A stretch of DNA of 64,000 nucleotides from Lapidilactobacillus dextrinicus DSM 20335 (GCF_001436095.1 NZ_AYYK01000001.1:186001-250000), one strand, 5' to 3'; counted from the stretch's first letter, positions 9,528 to 18,098 are shown. Numbers and translations: made by a program. Notes: a model not told the origin generated them from the letters alone.

Positions 9528-9901
9528 TATTTATCTCCTAATTTACGTTGAACTCGTTGATTCAATTTACGTTGGTCTTTAGTCGCATAACGTTCTACCC
9601 AATTAGGTAACTCTGCTGCTTGTCCAAAATCTCGTGCAAAAGCTTGAACATCTTGTCCCATAAAATCTTGAACTGAAAGCTCATCATGAGCTGCTTCAAT
9701 TAAATGATCAAGTAATTGAATTTGAGTGTCTATTAAGTCGAAGCCGTCAAAGCCACCATAGGTATTAAACCAATAATTAGAGACTTCTTGGAAAGCTTCA
9801 CGATAATCTTTTGGAAGTTGATCAACTCGTGCAAGCTGACGTTGATATTTTTCTTTAGTTGCTTTTAATTACTTTAAATCCCAGTACTCTCTTTTAATCA
9901 T
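9527..9901 (-). pseudogene. DUF1048 protein gene 1, interrupted by an in-frame TAA
   Basis: The ATG at 9901 overlaps the padR stop by 8 bp. The frame reads MIKREYWDLK, then TAA at 9871-9869 (codon 11), then LKATKEKYQRQLARVDQLPKDYREA and on to a full DUF1048-like domain ending at 9527. There is no other frameshift or stop, and no ATG soon after the interruption, so translation of the domain would need readthrough or an alternative start. It is paralogous to the next gene, sharing the R-V-x-x-LPKDY block and the G-x-DVxxFA region. Confidence 0.78.
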
Positions 9902-10226
9902 CTTGATCATGCTCCTTAAGTTGCTCTAAACGTTGCACTAAAAAGGCCCACTTCTGCCAAAAATTAACCAATTCTTCTTGACCGGCCTGATTTAAAGAAT
10001 AAAATTTTCGCATTGGTCCAATTTCACTTTTACGTTTGCTAATGGTCACTAATTGTTTTTTCTCTAAACGCATCAAAATGGTATAAACAGTTCCTTCAAC
10101 AATATCGTCAAATCCTAGATCTTGTAGACGTTTCGTGATTTCATAGCCATAAGTTTCGCCACGGCTAATCACTTCTAAGATGACACCTTCTAAGACACCC
10201 TTCAGCATCTCTGTAATATTTTTCAT
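9894..10226 (-). CDS. PadR-family transcriptional regulator
   Basis: 110-residue PadR-type winged-helix protein. The N-terminal winged helix shows the family signature GETYGYEITKRL (~residues 23-34) and EGTVYTILMRLEKKQLV (~44-60), and a short C-terminal helix mediates dimerisation. It is intact, unlike the two DUF1048 genes overlapping downstream of it. PadR regulators typically repress their own operon; a perfect palindrome upstream (10341-10356) is a candidate operator. Confidence 0.9.
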   Translation of the reverse strand: MKNITEMLKGVLEGVILEVISRGETYGYEITKRLQDLGFDDIVEGTVYTILMRLEKKQLVTISKRKSEIGPMRKFYSLNQAGQEELVNFWQKWAFLVQRLEQLKEHDQDD

Positions 10227-10340
10227 CTAATTTCTCCTAAATTGTATTACTTAGTAGATAACCAAAATAAAAGCAACTTTTCATCTGCTTATTCGTATAT
10301 TAGGTCAAGTTGAGATATTCGTCAACTACTTTGTTTAAGC

Positions 10341-10356
10341 AAGTAGCTAGCTACTT
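10341..10356. promoter_or_regulatory. Perfect 16-bp palindrome upstream of padR
   Basis: AAGTAGCTAGCTACTT is identical to its reverse complement. It lies between the divergent padR and PASTA-protein genes, 115 bp from padR and 62 bp upstream of the -10 of the plus-strand gene. A partial match, ACTTAGTAGATAA, occurs at about 10249. Which regulator binds it is unknown. Confidence 0.45.
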
Positions 10357-10417
10357 TTTACTGATATCCCCAGTTGCTGTGAAGTCTTAAAGACTGTCCG
10401 CGCTTCATTAAACCTGC

Positions 10418-10423
10418 TATAAT
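10418..10423 (+). promoter_or_regulatory. -10 box for the PASTA-like gene
   Basis: TGC-TATAAT resembles an extended -10; no good -35 is visible. It is 36 nt upstream of the start codon. Confidence 0.55.
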
Positions 10424-10458
10424 AATTGAGAATTAACAAGTCTAGTGGAGGAACGCTG

Positions 10459-11115
10459 ATGTCAAAAACAAATGACAAGTCAGGAAAATTAACTCATCTT
10501 GCTGGCAAAACTTTTACCGTCGTGGATAAAGTACTCGGCAGCATTGGCTCAGTGGCAGATACAATTAATAAAGTAGCCCCAAGTGTCATTGATGAAAGTG
10601 CTAAGGTAATTGATGCCCATCTAGAAAAGCACAAGGCTGACTTTAAAATGCCTGGACTAACTGGTTTAACGCTGGCTGAGGCCAAGCGCATTCTAGAAAC
10701 TTACCAACTACAATACGCCTTGGTCCTGATGACACCAAGCCCTAAGCTTGCCAACGCTCACCCTGATATTGTACTTTCAACAACGCCGAAAGAAAAAAGT
10801 AAAGTTGGCCTCAAGACATTTGTTCGCGTCTACTATGTAACTGAAGCTGTCATCTTAGCAAGCCAACAAATAATTGACGATCAACAAACAGCCAAGACTA
10901 ATGCTAAAGCAAAAAAACAGGCTGCTCATCGCCAACAACTTAAACAAACAACGGACACCGCCAAATCTTTATCCACAGGTGCATTAACTGGTCTGCGCCA
11001 TCTAACTAAAAAAACAGCTAAAAAATCAAAAACTAAAGACGGCCGGATCGATATTGCTGATTCTGCTGTTGAATCCGAACCAGAATCTTCCACTACCACT
11101 AATCAAGAAGATTAA
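10459..11115 (+). CDS. PASTA-domain-like protein of unknown function
   Basis: 218 residues with no signal peptide or membrane helix. Residues ~59-130 resemble one PASTA domain (MPGLTGLTLAEAKRILE, then a P-K-x-K-V-G segment and VRVYYVTE). The C-terminal third is Lys/Ala rich, then acidic and Ser/Thr rich (ESEPESSTTTNQED). PASTA domains usually sit outside the cell on PBPs or Ser/Thr kinases, so a soluble cytoplasmic-looking form is unusual. The ATG at 10459 follows GGAGGAACGCTG. Monocistronic; function not recognised. Confidence 0.75.
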   Translation: MSKTNDKSGKLTHLAGKTFTVVDKVLGSIGSVADTINKVAPSVIDESAKVIDAHLEKHKADFKMPGLTGLTLAEAKRILETYQLQYALVLMTPSPKLANAHPDIVLSTTPKEKSKVGLKTFVRVYYVTEAVILASQQIIDDQQTAKTNAKAKKQAAHRQQLKQTTDTAKSLSTGALTGLRHLTKKTAKKSKTKDGRIDIADSAVESEPESSTTTNQED

Positions 11116-11137
11116 TCTTAAAATCAAAAACCACAAT

Positions 11138-11206
11138 AAAAAACGCTCAATTACAATCATACCGTTAAACTAAACGTTGACGGCATCATGTAATTGAGCG
11201 TTTTTT
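11138..11206. terminator. Bidirectional terminator between convergent genes
   Basis: AAAAAACGCTCAATTAC at 11138-11154 pairs perfectly with GTAATTGAGCGTTTTTT at 11190-11206. An inner CCGT/ACGG pair extends the hairpin. It serves the PASTA-like gene (plus) and the EIIA-like gene (minus). Confidence 0.88.
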
Positions 11207-11247
11207 GCTTAATTCTAAATCAACTCTACCGAGCAATAAAAGCAGCT

Positions 11248-11694
11248 TTAGGCCAATGTCTTAATTAATTTACTCATCATCTTTTCCAGTTTGCGCGTTT
11301 CACTAACCGTGACTGTTTTTTCTGTGAATTGTTGTTGAACAGCGGCAGTAATGCGATCAAGTGCAGTTGCGTCATGACCATTAGGCAAAATCACAGCTAA
11401 AATATAATCGACAGCTATTTCATCATCGCCCCACGCTACGGACGATTCCAAAGGAAATAAGCGGAATTTCGGTTGATCCAATTCCGGATACGAGGCACGA
11501 GCAATGGCAATATGTTGATCAACGATACAAGCACCATTAACCTCACTACTCAAGAAACTACTCCGTAAGACTTGATTGTCTAATGCTAATTCGGCTGCAC
11601 AGTTATTCGCAACGGTTGTTAATAAGTTGATTTCGTCCCAATTTGTAGCTGAAAAATCTGTTGCAACATAGTTTCTTTTAAGTGTTTTGAACAT
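11248..11694 (-). CDS. Orphan PTS EIIA (fructose/mannitol type)-like protein without the catalytic His
   Basis: 148-residue protein that looks like a PTS EIIA type-2 domain. The block VNGACIVDQHIAIARAS (~residues 52-68) aligns with the active-site motif GIAIPHG, but the usual Pro-His is Ala-Arg, so the standard phosphorylated His appears to be missing. No EIIB or EIIC is nearby. It has its own promoter and terminators, and its promoter spacer holds an operator-like palindrome matching one upstream of the adjacent LacI-family gene. A regulatory rather than phosphotransfer role is plausible but unproven. Confidence 0.65.
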   Translation of the reverse strand: MFKTLKRNYVATDFSATNWDEINLLTTVANNCAAELALDNQVLRSSFLSSEVNGACIVDQHIAIARASYPELDQPKFRLFPLESSVAWGDDEIAVDYILAVILPNGHDATALDRITAAVQQQFTEKTVTVSETRKLEKMMSKLIKTLA

Positions 11695-11760
11695 GGTGCA
11701 TTCCTCCTCGACTTTTAACTGTTAATCGTGATCCCTTTGACCACGCCTATACTGTATTTG

Positions 11761-11776
11761 ATGTAACGCGTTTCAT
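11761..11776. promoter_or_regulatory. LacI-type operator in the EIIA-like gene promoter
   Basis: On the minus strand TTGACA (11781-11776) is followed at once by TGAAACGCGTTACA (11775-11762), a near-palindrome. The same 16-mer pattern, ATGAAACG-S-GTT-M-CAT, recurs at 12944-12959 upstream of the LacI-family gene, with 14 of 16 positions identical. Confidence 0.65.
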
Positions 11777-11840
11777 GTCAAGGCTTTTGTTGGAATTTTT
11801 TTGCAACATTATCAACTGCTTTAAAAAATTTCGTTTAACT

Positions 11841-11877
11841 AAAAAAAGCTAAATCCGAATTGAGATTTAGCTTTTTT
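11841..11877. terminator. Terminator after the LacI-family gene
   Basis: AAAAAAAGCTAAATC and GATTTAGCTTTTTT form a hairpin with T-runs on both sides. It lies downstream of the minus-strand lacI-type gene and upstream of the EIIA-like promoter. Confidence 0.85.
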
Positions 11878-11902
11878 AATTTAATGCTCATTGCCTAAGT
11901 TA

Positions 11903-12850
11903 TTATTGTCTTAAAATAAAATCTGATTGCACAGCTAAGCGAGTTGTGGCAAGATGTTGTGCCGTGACCATTCTAAAGGCTTCTCGACCGACAACATCCA
12001 AATGATGATCAATTGTAGGTATGTTCAATAGCATGCTCGACACTTGATATTCTTGCCCAACCAACCCCGGCACAGGCAAACCATGGTCTAAATAATACTG
12101 GCGTGCACCTGTGGCCACATCATCGCTATTAGCAAATAAATAATCAATCATCACATTATCCTTAACAAATTGTTGTGCTGCATCGTAGCCCTCTTGATAA
12201 GTATTAACGTAGGCAACAATATTCCTTTGATCCGCCGGCACGCAATAATATTTCAAATAAGCTCGCATTACTGCCTTACTCGTCGCACTGATGGGTTCTG
12301 GACGACTAAAAGTAAACGCAATATGGCGGGCACCTTTTTTCTTTAAGTAAGCAAATGCCGCTTGATAAGCTGACTCTCGGTATGAAAAGACCGCTGGAAT
12401 TTTAATACTGCCTGGATCTTCACAAACCACTACTGGTCCGAACTGTAAATAAGTGGCCAATTCCGACAACGCTAGTGCGCGCGATGTAAAAATCAATCCA
12501 TCATAGACTTTTCGCCGTAACTGCTCCAAATAATGGCGTTCAAGTTCTTGATCATAAGCTGAAGGCAAAAACGTGACGTGATACTCGCTATCAAAAGCAG
12601 CATCTAACATGCCTTTAATTAATTGTGTATAAAATGGATGGTTAACATCTGGTAAAACAACGCCAATATTGTGTGTTGAACCGGTACTTAAATCTTGCGC
12701 AATAGCGTTAGGCACATAATTAAGCTCTTTAACAATTGCTTCAATTTTAGCTTGTGCTGTGGCCGAAACATAACCACTATGATTCAAAGCTCGTGAAATT
12801 GTAGAAATAGAATAGCCACTTTTTTCGGCAATATCCCGAATCGTTGTCAT
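11903..12850 (-). CDS. LacI-family transcriptional regulator
   Basis: 315 residues. The N-terminal helix-turn-helix is TIRDIAEKSGYSISTISRALN (residues 2-22), followed by the hinge NYVPNAIAQDLS, then a periplasmic-binding-protein-like effector domain (NIGVVLPDVNHPFYTQLIKG onward). It is shorter than the 330-340 residues usual for the family. The effector is not predictable. The shared palindromes upstream of this gene and upstream of the EIIA-like gene suggest autoregulation and control of that neighbour. Confidence 0.92.
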   Translation of the reverse strand: MTTIRDIAEKSGYSISTISRALNHSGYVSATAQAKIEAIVKELNYVPNAIAQDLSTGSTHNIGVVLPDVNHPFYTQLIKGMLDAAFDSEYHVTFLPSAYDQELERHYLEQLRRKVYDGLIFTSRALALSELATYLQFGPVVVCEDPGSIKIPAVFSYRESAYQAAFAYLKKKGARHIAFTFSRPEPISATSKAVMRAYLKYYCVPADQRNIVAYVNTYQEGYDAAQQFVKDNVMIDYLFANSDDVATGARQYYLDHGLPVPGLVGQEYQVSSMLLNIPTIDHHLDVVGREAFRMVTAQHLATTRLAVQSDFILRQ

Positions 12851-12880
12851 AATTGTGTAACTCCTCTAATTATCATCGTT

Positions 12881-12919
12881 ATTAGTTGCTGAGCCTCAAT
12901 TTAATCAGCAGCAACTAAT
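12881..12919 (-). repeat. Hairpin in the 5' leader of the LacI-family gene
   Basis: ATTAGTTGCTG (12881-12891) and CAGCAACTAAT (12909-12919) are perfect inverted repeats with a 17-bp spacer. They lie between the operator-like site and the start codon. Role unknown. Confidence 0.6.
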
Positions 12920-12943
12920 AGCTTCCCTCTACTATCTTAGCAA

Positions 12944-12959
12944 ATGAAACGGGTTCCAT
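12944..12959. promoter_or_regulatory. LacI-type operator upstream of the LacI-family gene
   Basis: ATGAAACGGGTTCCAT is 14/16 identical to the palindrome at 11761-11776 (opposite strand reading). It is about 95 bp upstream of the regulator gene, consistent with autoregulation. Confidence 0.6.
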
Positions 12960-13054
12960 GGCAATAAAATTTAAAAAGTTACAATTTTCAATTAATTATT
13001 TTACTAATTCTTAGTTTGGCTGAATTTTAACCTTAGTGTCACTTTTTAATTCAC

Positions 13055-13098
13055 AAAAATAGCCTTGTCGAACTAACTGTTCAGACAAGGCTATTTTT
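13055..13098 (-). terminator. Terminator at the end of the pst-phoU operon
   Basis: AAAAATAGCCTTGTC and GACAAGGCTATTTTT form a 15-bp perfect stem just after phoU. Confidence 0.9.
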
Positions 13099-13115
13099 AG
13101 TTGAAAATGTTGCTT

Positions 13116-13799
13116 TTACAACACATTCTCTTCTTTAGAGTTAGAATTCAATTCAATTAACTTACCCGTATCAAGGTAAATAATCCATTCGCAGATATTC
13201 GTGACATAATCGCCAATCCGTTCCAAGTAACTATCCACTAACATATAGTCCATACTACCAATGATCGTATCTGAATCTTCTTGCATTTGTTTGATACACA
13301 TCTTGTAAATTTTGTTTGAGAATTCATCAACGAGTAAATCTTCCTTAGCAATTTTACGCGCACGTTTCTCATCAGATTTAACATAGGCATCTAGTACTTC
13401 TTCAACCATCTGCTTAACTTTTGTCGCCATTTGGGCCAACGTTTCCTCGATTTCAGGTGCACGTGTGTTGCCCTTAACGCGAATTGTTGACTTGGCAATA
13501 CTAACTGCGTGATCACCCATTCGTTCCAAATCAGAACTAGCCTTCATCACAGTCACAATCATCCGTAAGTCTGTTGTCACGGGTTGTTGTAAGGCAATCA
13601 TTTCAAACGAACGCTTCTCTAAGTCAACTTCTCGTTCATTAATTTGAACATCAGCATCAATAACTTCTTGTGCTAAAGTTTTATCGTGATTAATAAAAGC
13701 ATTTACTGATTTATAAATGGCCTCGTTAACCATCATGCCCATTTCTGAGAAACGAACATGTAAGTCATTTAACTCATCATCAAAATTTTGTCTAAACAT
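13116..13799 (-). CDS. phoU: Phosphate transport regulator PhoU
   Basis: 227-residue all-helical protein with two PhoU repeats; the family motif ERMGDHAVSIAK is at ~residues 83-94 and its second-repeat counterpart YLERIGDYVTNI at ~189-200. These acidic motifs bind metal. PhoU links the Pst transporter to PhoR signalling and restrains phosphate uptake. It is the last gene of the pst operon, 15 bp after pstB. Confidence 0.95.
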   Translation of the reverse strand: MFRQNFDDELNDLHVRFSEMGMMVNEAIYKSVNAFINHDKTLAQEVIDADVQINEREVDLEKRSFEMIALQQPVTTDLRMIVTVMKASSDLERMGDHAVSIAKSTIRVKGNTRAPEIEETLAQMATKVKQMVEEVLDAYVKSDEKRARKIAKEDLLVDEFSNKIYKMCIKQMQEDSDTIIGSMDYMLVDSYLERIGDYVTNICEWIIYLDTGKLIELNSNSKEENVL

Positions 13800-13814
13800 T
13801 CATTATTCTCCTTA

Positions 13815-14579
13815 TTAGCCGAAGCGCCCAGAGATATAATCTTCGGTTTCTTTATGTTCAGGTTGCATGAAAATATCTTTAGTTTTACCATATTCAATTA
13901 ACTTGCCACCTAAGAAGAAGGCTGTTCGATCAGATAATCGTGACGCTTGTTGCATATTTCTCGTCACAATAACAATCGTATAATCTTCTTTTAATTTTAG
14001 CATGGTTCGTTCGATCTTATCACTAGAAATTGGGTCCAACGCACTTGTCGGTTCATCCATTAAAATAACCTTAGGTTGCGTTGCTAAAACACGAGCAATA
14101 CAAATCCGTTGTTGTTGACCGCCAGAAACACTCAAAGCATTGTCATGTAAACGATCCTTTAATTCATCCCAAATTGCGGCCTGTTGCAAACTACGTTCAA
14201 CGGCTTCATCAAGAACGGCTTTGTCCTTTTCACCAGAAATACGTAAGCCATAAGTCACATTATCATAGATTGAAAAAGGAAATGGATTAGGCTGCTGGAA
14301 CAACATGCCCACTTCTTTACGCAAATCAACGGCGTTCATGCTAGGTGCATAAATATCTTTACCATTTAACTTAACCGTTCCTGTCACTGTTACATCTGGA
14401 ACTAAGTCGTTTAAACGATTAATGGTTTTCAATAGCGTTGATTTACCACAACCAGAAGGGCCAATCACAGCAGTAATTTCATTTTTACGAAAATCCATGG
14501 TTACACCTTTTAAGGCTTCAACTTTGCCATAATACAGATGCAAATCCCGAATTGAAATTAAATTTTTATCTTCAGACAT
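13815..14579 (-). CDS. pstB: Phosphate ABC transporter ATPase PstB, second copy
   Basis: 254 residues; couples ATP hydrolysis to phosphate import by PstCA. Walker A is GPSGCGKST (~residue 37), the signature VSGGQQQR, and Walker [12 protein letters not shown]. The switch (H-loop) position reads IVTRNMQQ, Arg in place of the usual His. The tandem upstream PstB has the His, so the two may form an asymmetric dimer. A 26-bp gap separates it from the upstream copy. Confidence 0.94.
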   Translation of the reverse strand: MSEDKNLISIRDLHLYYGKVEALKGVTMDFRKNEITAVIGPSGCGKSTLLKTINRLNDLVPDVTVTGTVKLNGKDIYAPSMNAVDLRKEVGMLFQQPNPFPFSIYDNVTYGLRISGEKDKAVLDEAVERSLQQAAIWDELKDRLHDNALSVSGGQQQRICIARVLATQPKVILMDEPTSALDPISSDKIERTMLKLKEDYTIVIVTRNMQQASRLSDRTAFFLGGKLIEYGKTKDIFMQPEHKETEDYISGRFG

Positions 14580-14605
14580 TATAAACTCCTATGCGCTGCA
14601 ATCAA

Positions 14606-15415
14606 TTAACCAAAGTGACCAGAAACATAATCTTCAGTGGCCTGAATTTTCGGACGCGTAAAGATTTTACGTGTTTCATCATATTCCAAAGCATTACCTA
14701 AATGGAAAAATGCGGTATAGTCACTAATCCGTCCAGCCTGTTGCATATTATGGGTCACAATAATAATCGTGTAACGTTCTTTTAATTCCATCAATGTTTC
14801 TTCTAACGTTGCCGTTGAAATTGGATCAAGTACAGCGGCCGGTTCGTCTAATAATAAGATATCAGGCTTCATGGCAATCGCACGAGCAATACATAAACGT
14901 TGCGCTTGACCGCCGGATAAAGCTAAAGCACTTTGATGAAGATCATCTTTAACTTGCTCCCATAAGCCAGCCTGCTTCAAGGTCGTTTCAACCGTTTCGT
15001 CTAAGACATCTTTACGTTTTTCACCATGACGTTGTAAGGCAAAAGTGATGTTGTCATAAATTGACTTAGCAAAGGGATTGGGTTGTTGAAAAACCATGCC
15101 AATATGTTTGCGCATTTCATAGACATCAACTTCATTACTATTAACGTCTAAACCGCGATACATAATTTTACCAGTTACTTTAGTACCAGCAATATTATCA
15201 TTCATGCGGTTTAACGAACGTAAATAAGTTGACTTTCCAGAACCAGAGGCTCCGATTAATGCCGTAATCTTAAACCGTTCAAAAGCTAACGAAACGCCAT
15301 GAATTGCTTCATGAGTCCCATAAGAAACATGGATATCATCAGTAGATAGCGCAATCTCGCGCTTACCATCGTCTAAATCTTTAATATAGCGATCTTCACT
15401 ATCATAAGTCTTCAT
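14606..15415 (-). CDS. pstB: Phosphate ABC transporter ATPase PstB, first copy
   Basis: 269 residues with an N-terminal extension of ~20 residues compared with the second copy. Walker A is GASGSGKST, the signature LSGGQAQR, Walker B LLLDEPAAVLD, and the switch His is present in IVTHNMQQ. The D-loop region reads AAVLDPIS where PstB normally has SALDPIS. The stop is 3 bp from the next gene's region, and the gene follows pstA by 3 bp, so co-translation is likely. Confidence 0.94.
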   Translation of the reverse strand: MKTYDSEDRYIKDLDDGKREIALSTDDIHVSYGTHEAIHGVSLAFERFKITALIGASGSGKSTYLRSLNRMNDNIAGTKVTGKIMYRGLDVNSNEVDVYEMRKHIGMVFQQPNPFAKSIYDNITFALQRHGEKRKDVLDETVETTLKQAGLWEQVKDDLHQSALALSGGQAQRLCIARAIAMKPDILLLDEPAAVLDPISTATLEETLMELKERYTIIIVTHNMQQAGRISDYTAFFHLGNALEYDETRKIFTRPKIQATEDYVSGHFG

Positions 15416-15418
15416 GAA

Positions 15419-16315
15419 CTAGTTGCGCTCCTTTACACCAGTTAAGCGAGCATAGAGGCGATTGCCCACATAACGCGCTAGGAAATTTAAAAGTAAAACA
15501 AATAATACTAAAACAGCTGAAGAAGCAGCCGAAACTTGTGTTGCATCAGGAATAATACCCTCTGAGTTAATCTTCCAAATATGGACAGCTAATGTTTCAG
15601 CTGATCGCATTGGGTTCAAAGGACTGGCAATATATAATGGATTCCAATTACTGAAGTCTAATGATGGCGAACTTTGTCCAGCTGTATAGATCAAAGCAGC
15701 GGCCTCACCAAAAATTCGACCCATTCCCAAGATCATCCCTGTAATAATACCTGGCAAAGCAGCAGGAACAACGACATGAATGACTGTTTCCCAACGTGAC
15801 AAACCTAAAGCATAGCCGGCTTCACGTTGCGTATAGTGAATAGCTTGCAGCGAATCTTCAACTTTACGCGTTAACAAAGGTAGATTAAAGACCGTCAACG
15901 CCAAGGCACCAGATAAAATCGAGAAACCAAATTTCATATTGATAGAAAAAACTAAGAAACCAAATAAACCAACCACAACTGAAGGTAATGAACTTAAAAT
16001 TTCAATAGCGTTACGAATTAAGCTTGTGATCCAGTTTTTAGGTGCATATTCAGATAACCAAATACCTGCGCCTAATGAAAGTGGTACTGAAATAATCATT
16101 GCCAAAACTAATAAATAAACAGAGTTGAATAACTGAACGCCAATACCGCCGCCTGCTTGAAACGAACTAGATTTACTGGTAATAAAATGCCAGCTAACAT
16201 TAGGTAGTCCAGAAATTAAAATATAAAGTAACAGGAATGCCAAGACAAAAATAATGAAAATTGAAATCATGTATAAAACAAAGGTGGCAATCTTATCCCA
16301 TTTACGTGGTGTCAT
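15419..16315 (-). CDS. pstA: Phosphate ABC transporter permease PstA
   Basis: 298-residue inner-membrane permease with six predicted helices, the first at residues ~13-35. The permease coupling loop appears as EAGYALGLSRWETVIHVVVPAALPGI (~residues 165-190). It forms the phosphate channel with PstC. The start codon shares a base with the pstC stop. Confidence 0.94.
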   Translation of the reverse strand: MTPRKWDKIATFVLYMISIFIIFVLAFLLLYILISGLPNVSWHFITSKSSSFQAGGGIGVQLFNSVYLLVLAMIISVPLSLGAGIWLSEYAPKNWITSLIRNAIEILSSLPSVVVGLFGFLVFSINMKFGFSILSGALALTVFNLPLLTRKVEDSLQAIHYTQREAGYALGLSRWETVIHVVVPAALPGIITGMILGMGRIFGEAAALIYTAGQSSPSLDFSNWNPLYIASPLNPMRSAETLAVHIWKINSEGIIPDATQVSAASSAVLVLFVLLLNFLARYVGNRLYARLTGVKERN

Positions 16316-17241
16316 TAACGCATTGCCCCCTTCTTACCAATCCAACGAATCAAGATATTAAAGATTAATGGCATAATCAACAGTAATAGTGCTAATGACC
16401 AAAGCGCATTATTACTTAATGAACCCATAACTGAGTTACCCATGCCCATCGTCAAGACACTGGTTAATGTTGAAGCTGGTGAGATTAAGTTTTGTGGTAA
16501 CAACATCGCATTACCAATAACCATCTGAACAGCTAATGCTTCACCAAAAGCTCGTGACATTCCGAAGACAACGGCCGTGATAATTCCCGAAGTTGAAGCT
16601 CTTAAGACAACTTTATAAATCGTCTGCCATCTCGTAGCACCTAAGGCTAACGAAGCTTCGCGATAAGCGCGTGGTACACTCTTAAGCGCATCAACAGTCA
16701 TTGACGTAACGGTTGGCAAAATCATGACAAACAATACAAACGTCCCAGACAAAATACCAAACCCACTACCGCCAAATGTATGACGAACAAAAGGAACTAC
16801 AACAGATAAACCAATAAAGCCATAAACAACTGATGGAATACCAACTAGTAATTCAATTACGGGTTGCAAAACTTTTTTACCTAGGCGTGGTGAAATTTCA
16901 GTCATAAAGACCGCTGCTCCAATTGCAAACGGTGTTGCAATAATCGCCGCTAAAAAAGTGACCGAAAATGAACCAACAATCATTGGTAAAGCTCCCACTT
17001 GAGGATTACCTTGTGCGTCTTTAGCTGATGGGTTCCAAATTGTGCCCGTTAAAAACTTCCATAAATTAACTTTATCTTCAAAGAAGGTTGCTAAACCTTT
17101 AGAAGCTACAAAATAAAAAATTGAAACAACGACTGCAATAATAATCGTAATGCAGGCGCCAGAGATCAATTTACCAAAGCGTTCATTTCTACTAGCCCGG
17201 GAACGTTTTAAAAGATTGGCCCGAATTTCGTCATTGTTCAT
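16315..17241 (-). CDS. pstC: Phosphate ABC transporter permease PstC
   Basis: 308-residue membrane permease. The first helix is at residues ~26-48, and the coupling loop is EASLALGATRWQTIYKVVL (~residue 195), followed by GIITAVVFGMSRAFGEALA. It partners PstA. Its start overlaps the pstS stop by 4 bp, indicating translational coupling. Confidence 0.94.
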   Translation of the reverse strand: MNNDEIRANLLKRSRASRNERFGKLISGACITIIIAVVVSIFYFVASKGLATFFEDKVNLWKFLTGTIWNPSAKDAQGNPQVGALPMIVGSFSVTFLAAIIATPFAIGAAVFMTEISPRLGKKVLQPVIELLVGIPSVVYGFIGLSVVVPFVRHTFGGSGFGILSGTFVLFVMILPTVTSMTVDALKSVPRAYREASLALGATRWQTIYKVVLRASTSGIITAVVFGMSRAFGEALAVQMVIGNAMLLPQNLISPASTLTSVLTMGMGNSVMGSLSNNALWSLALLLLIMPLIFNILIRWIGKKGAMR

Positions 17242-18098
17242 TTAATTGTCTCCACCTTTCCTGCTAAATTACGACTAACCTTCATATCCTTAACGGGAAT
17301 ATAGCCCATTGAAGCCACAATTTCATCTTGGATTTTATCAGATAAAATATAATCCATGAATCGTGCAGTTAACCCAGTCGGTTTGCCATTTGTGTACATG
17401 TGCTCGTACGACCAAATTTTCCACTTATTAGTTTTTACATTTTTATCTTTTGGTGCAACATTATCAACTTTAATTGTTTTGATGGTGTCATCCACATATG
17501 GGAAAGCCATATAACTAATAGCACCTGGTGTTGAAGCGACAATCTGACGTACCATTCCGGTCGAGTCTTGTTCTTGTGCCTGAACGGTACTACGGCCCTT
17601 CATTACCCAGCGCTCAAAAGTATCACGTGTACCACTACCTTGAGCACGGTTAATCACAACAATCTTCTGATCTGGCCCACCCAATTGCTTCCAGTTCGTA
17701 ATATCACCAGAAAAGATTTGTGCTAATTCATCTGTCGATAGATTTTTAATTGGAATATCTTTATTCACAACTGGTGTTACACCAACAACGGCCACTTTAT
17801 GATCAACTAAGCCTGTCGGATCAATACCTGACTTCTGCTCTGCATATAAGTCAGAATTACCTATTTCAACAGAGCCAGCTTGAATTTGTGACAAACCTGT
17901 ACCGGAGCCACCGCCTTGAACATTAATAAATTCACCAGCGTGGTCTTCAGTATAACGATCACCAGCAGCTTCAACTAATGGCTGTAACGCCGATGAACCA
18001 ACTGCTGTAATTGACTGTCCTGATTGTTTCAAACCGCAGCTTGAAAGTAAAAATACAAATGGTATTAAACCTAAAAACAAGATCCATTTCTTTTTCAA
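17238..18098 (-). CDS. pstS: Phosphate-binding lipoprotein PstS
   Basis: 286-residue extracellular phosphate receptor. The lipoprotein signal peptide ends at lipobox LSSC (Cys ~21). Phosphate-binding loops are visible as VGSSALQPL (~residue 34) and RAQGSGTRDTFE (~150). Translation starts at TTG (18098) after GGAGG at 8-nt spacing. First gene of the operon, directly behind Pho-box-like repeats, so phosphate starvation should induce it through the adjacent PhoPR pair. Confidence 0.94.
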   Translation of the reverse strand: MKKKWILFLGLIPFVFLLSSCGLKQSGQSITAVGSSALQPLVEAAGDRYTEDHAGEFINVQGGGSGTGLSQIQAGSVEIGNSDLYAEQKSGIDPTGLVDHKVAVVGVTPVVNKDIPIKNLSTDELAQIFSGDITNWKQLGGPDQKIVVINRAQGSGTRDTFERWVMKGRSTVQAQEQDSTGMVRQIVASTPGAISYMAFPYVDDTIKTIKVDNVAPKDKNVKTNKWKIWSYEHMYTNGKPTGLTARFMDYILSDKIQDEIVASMGYIPVKDMKVSRNLAGKVETIK

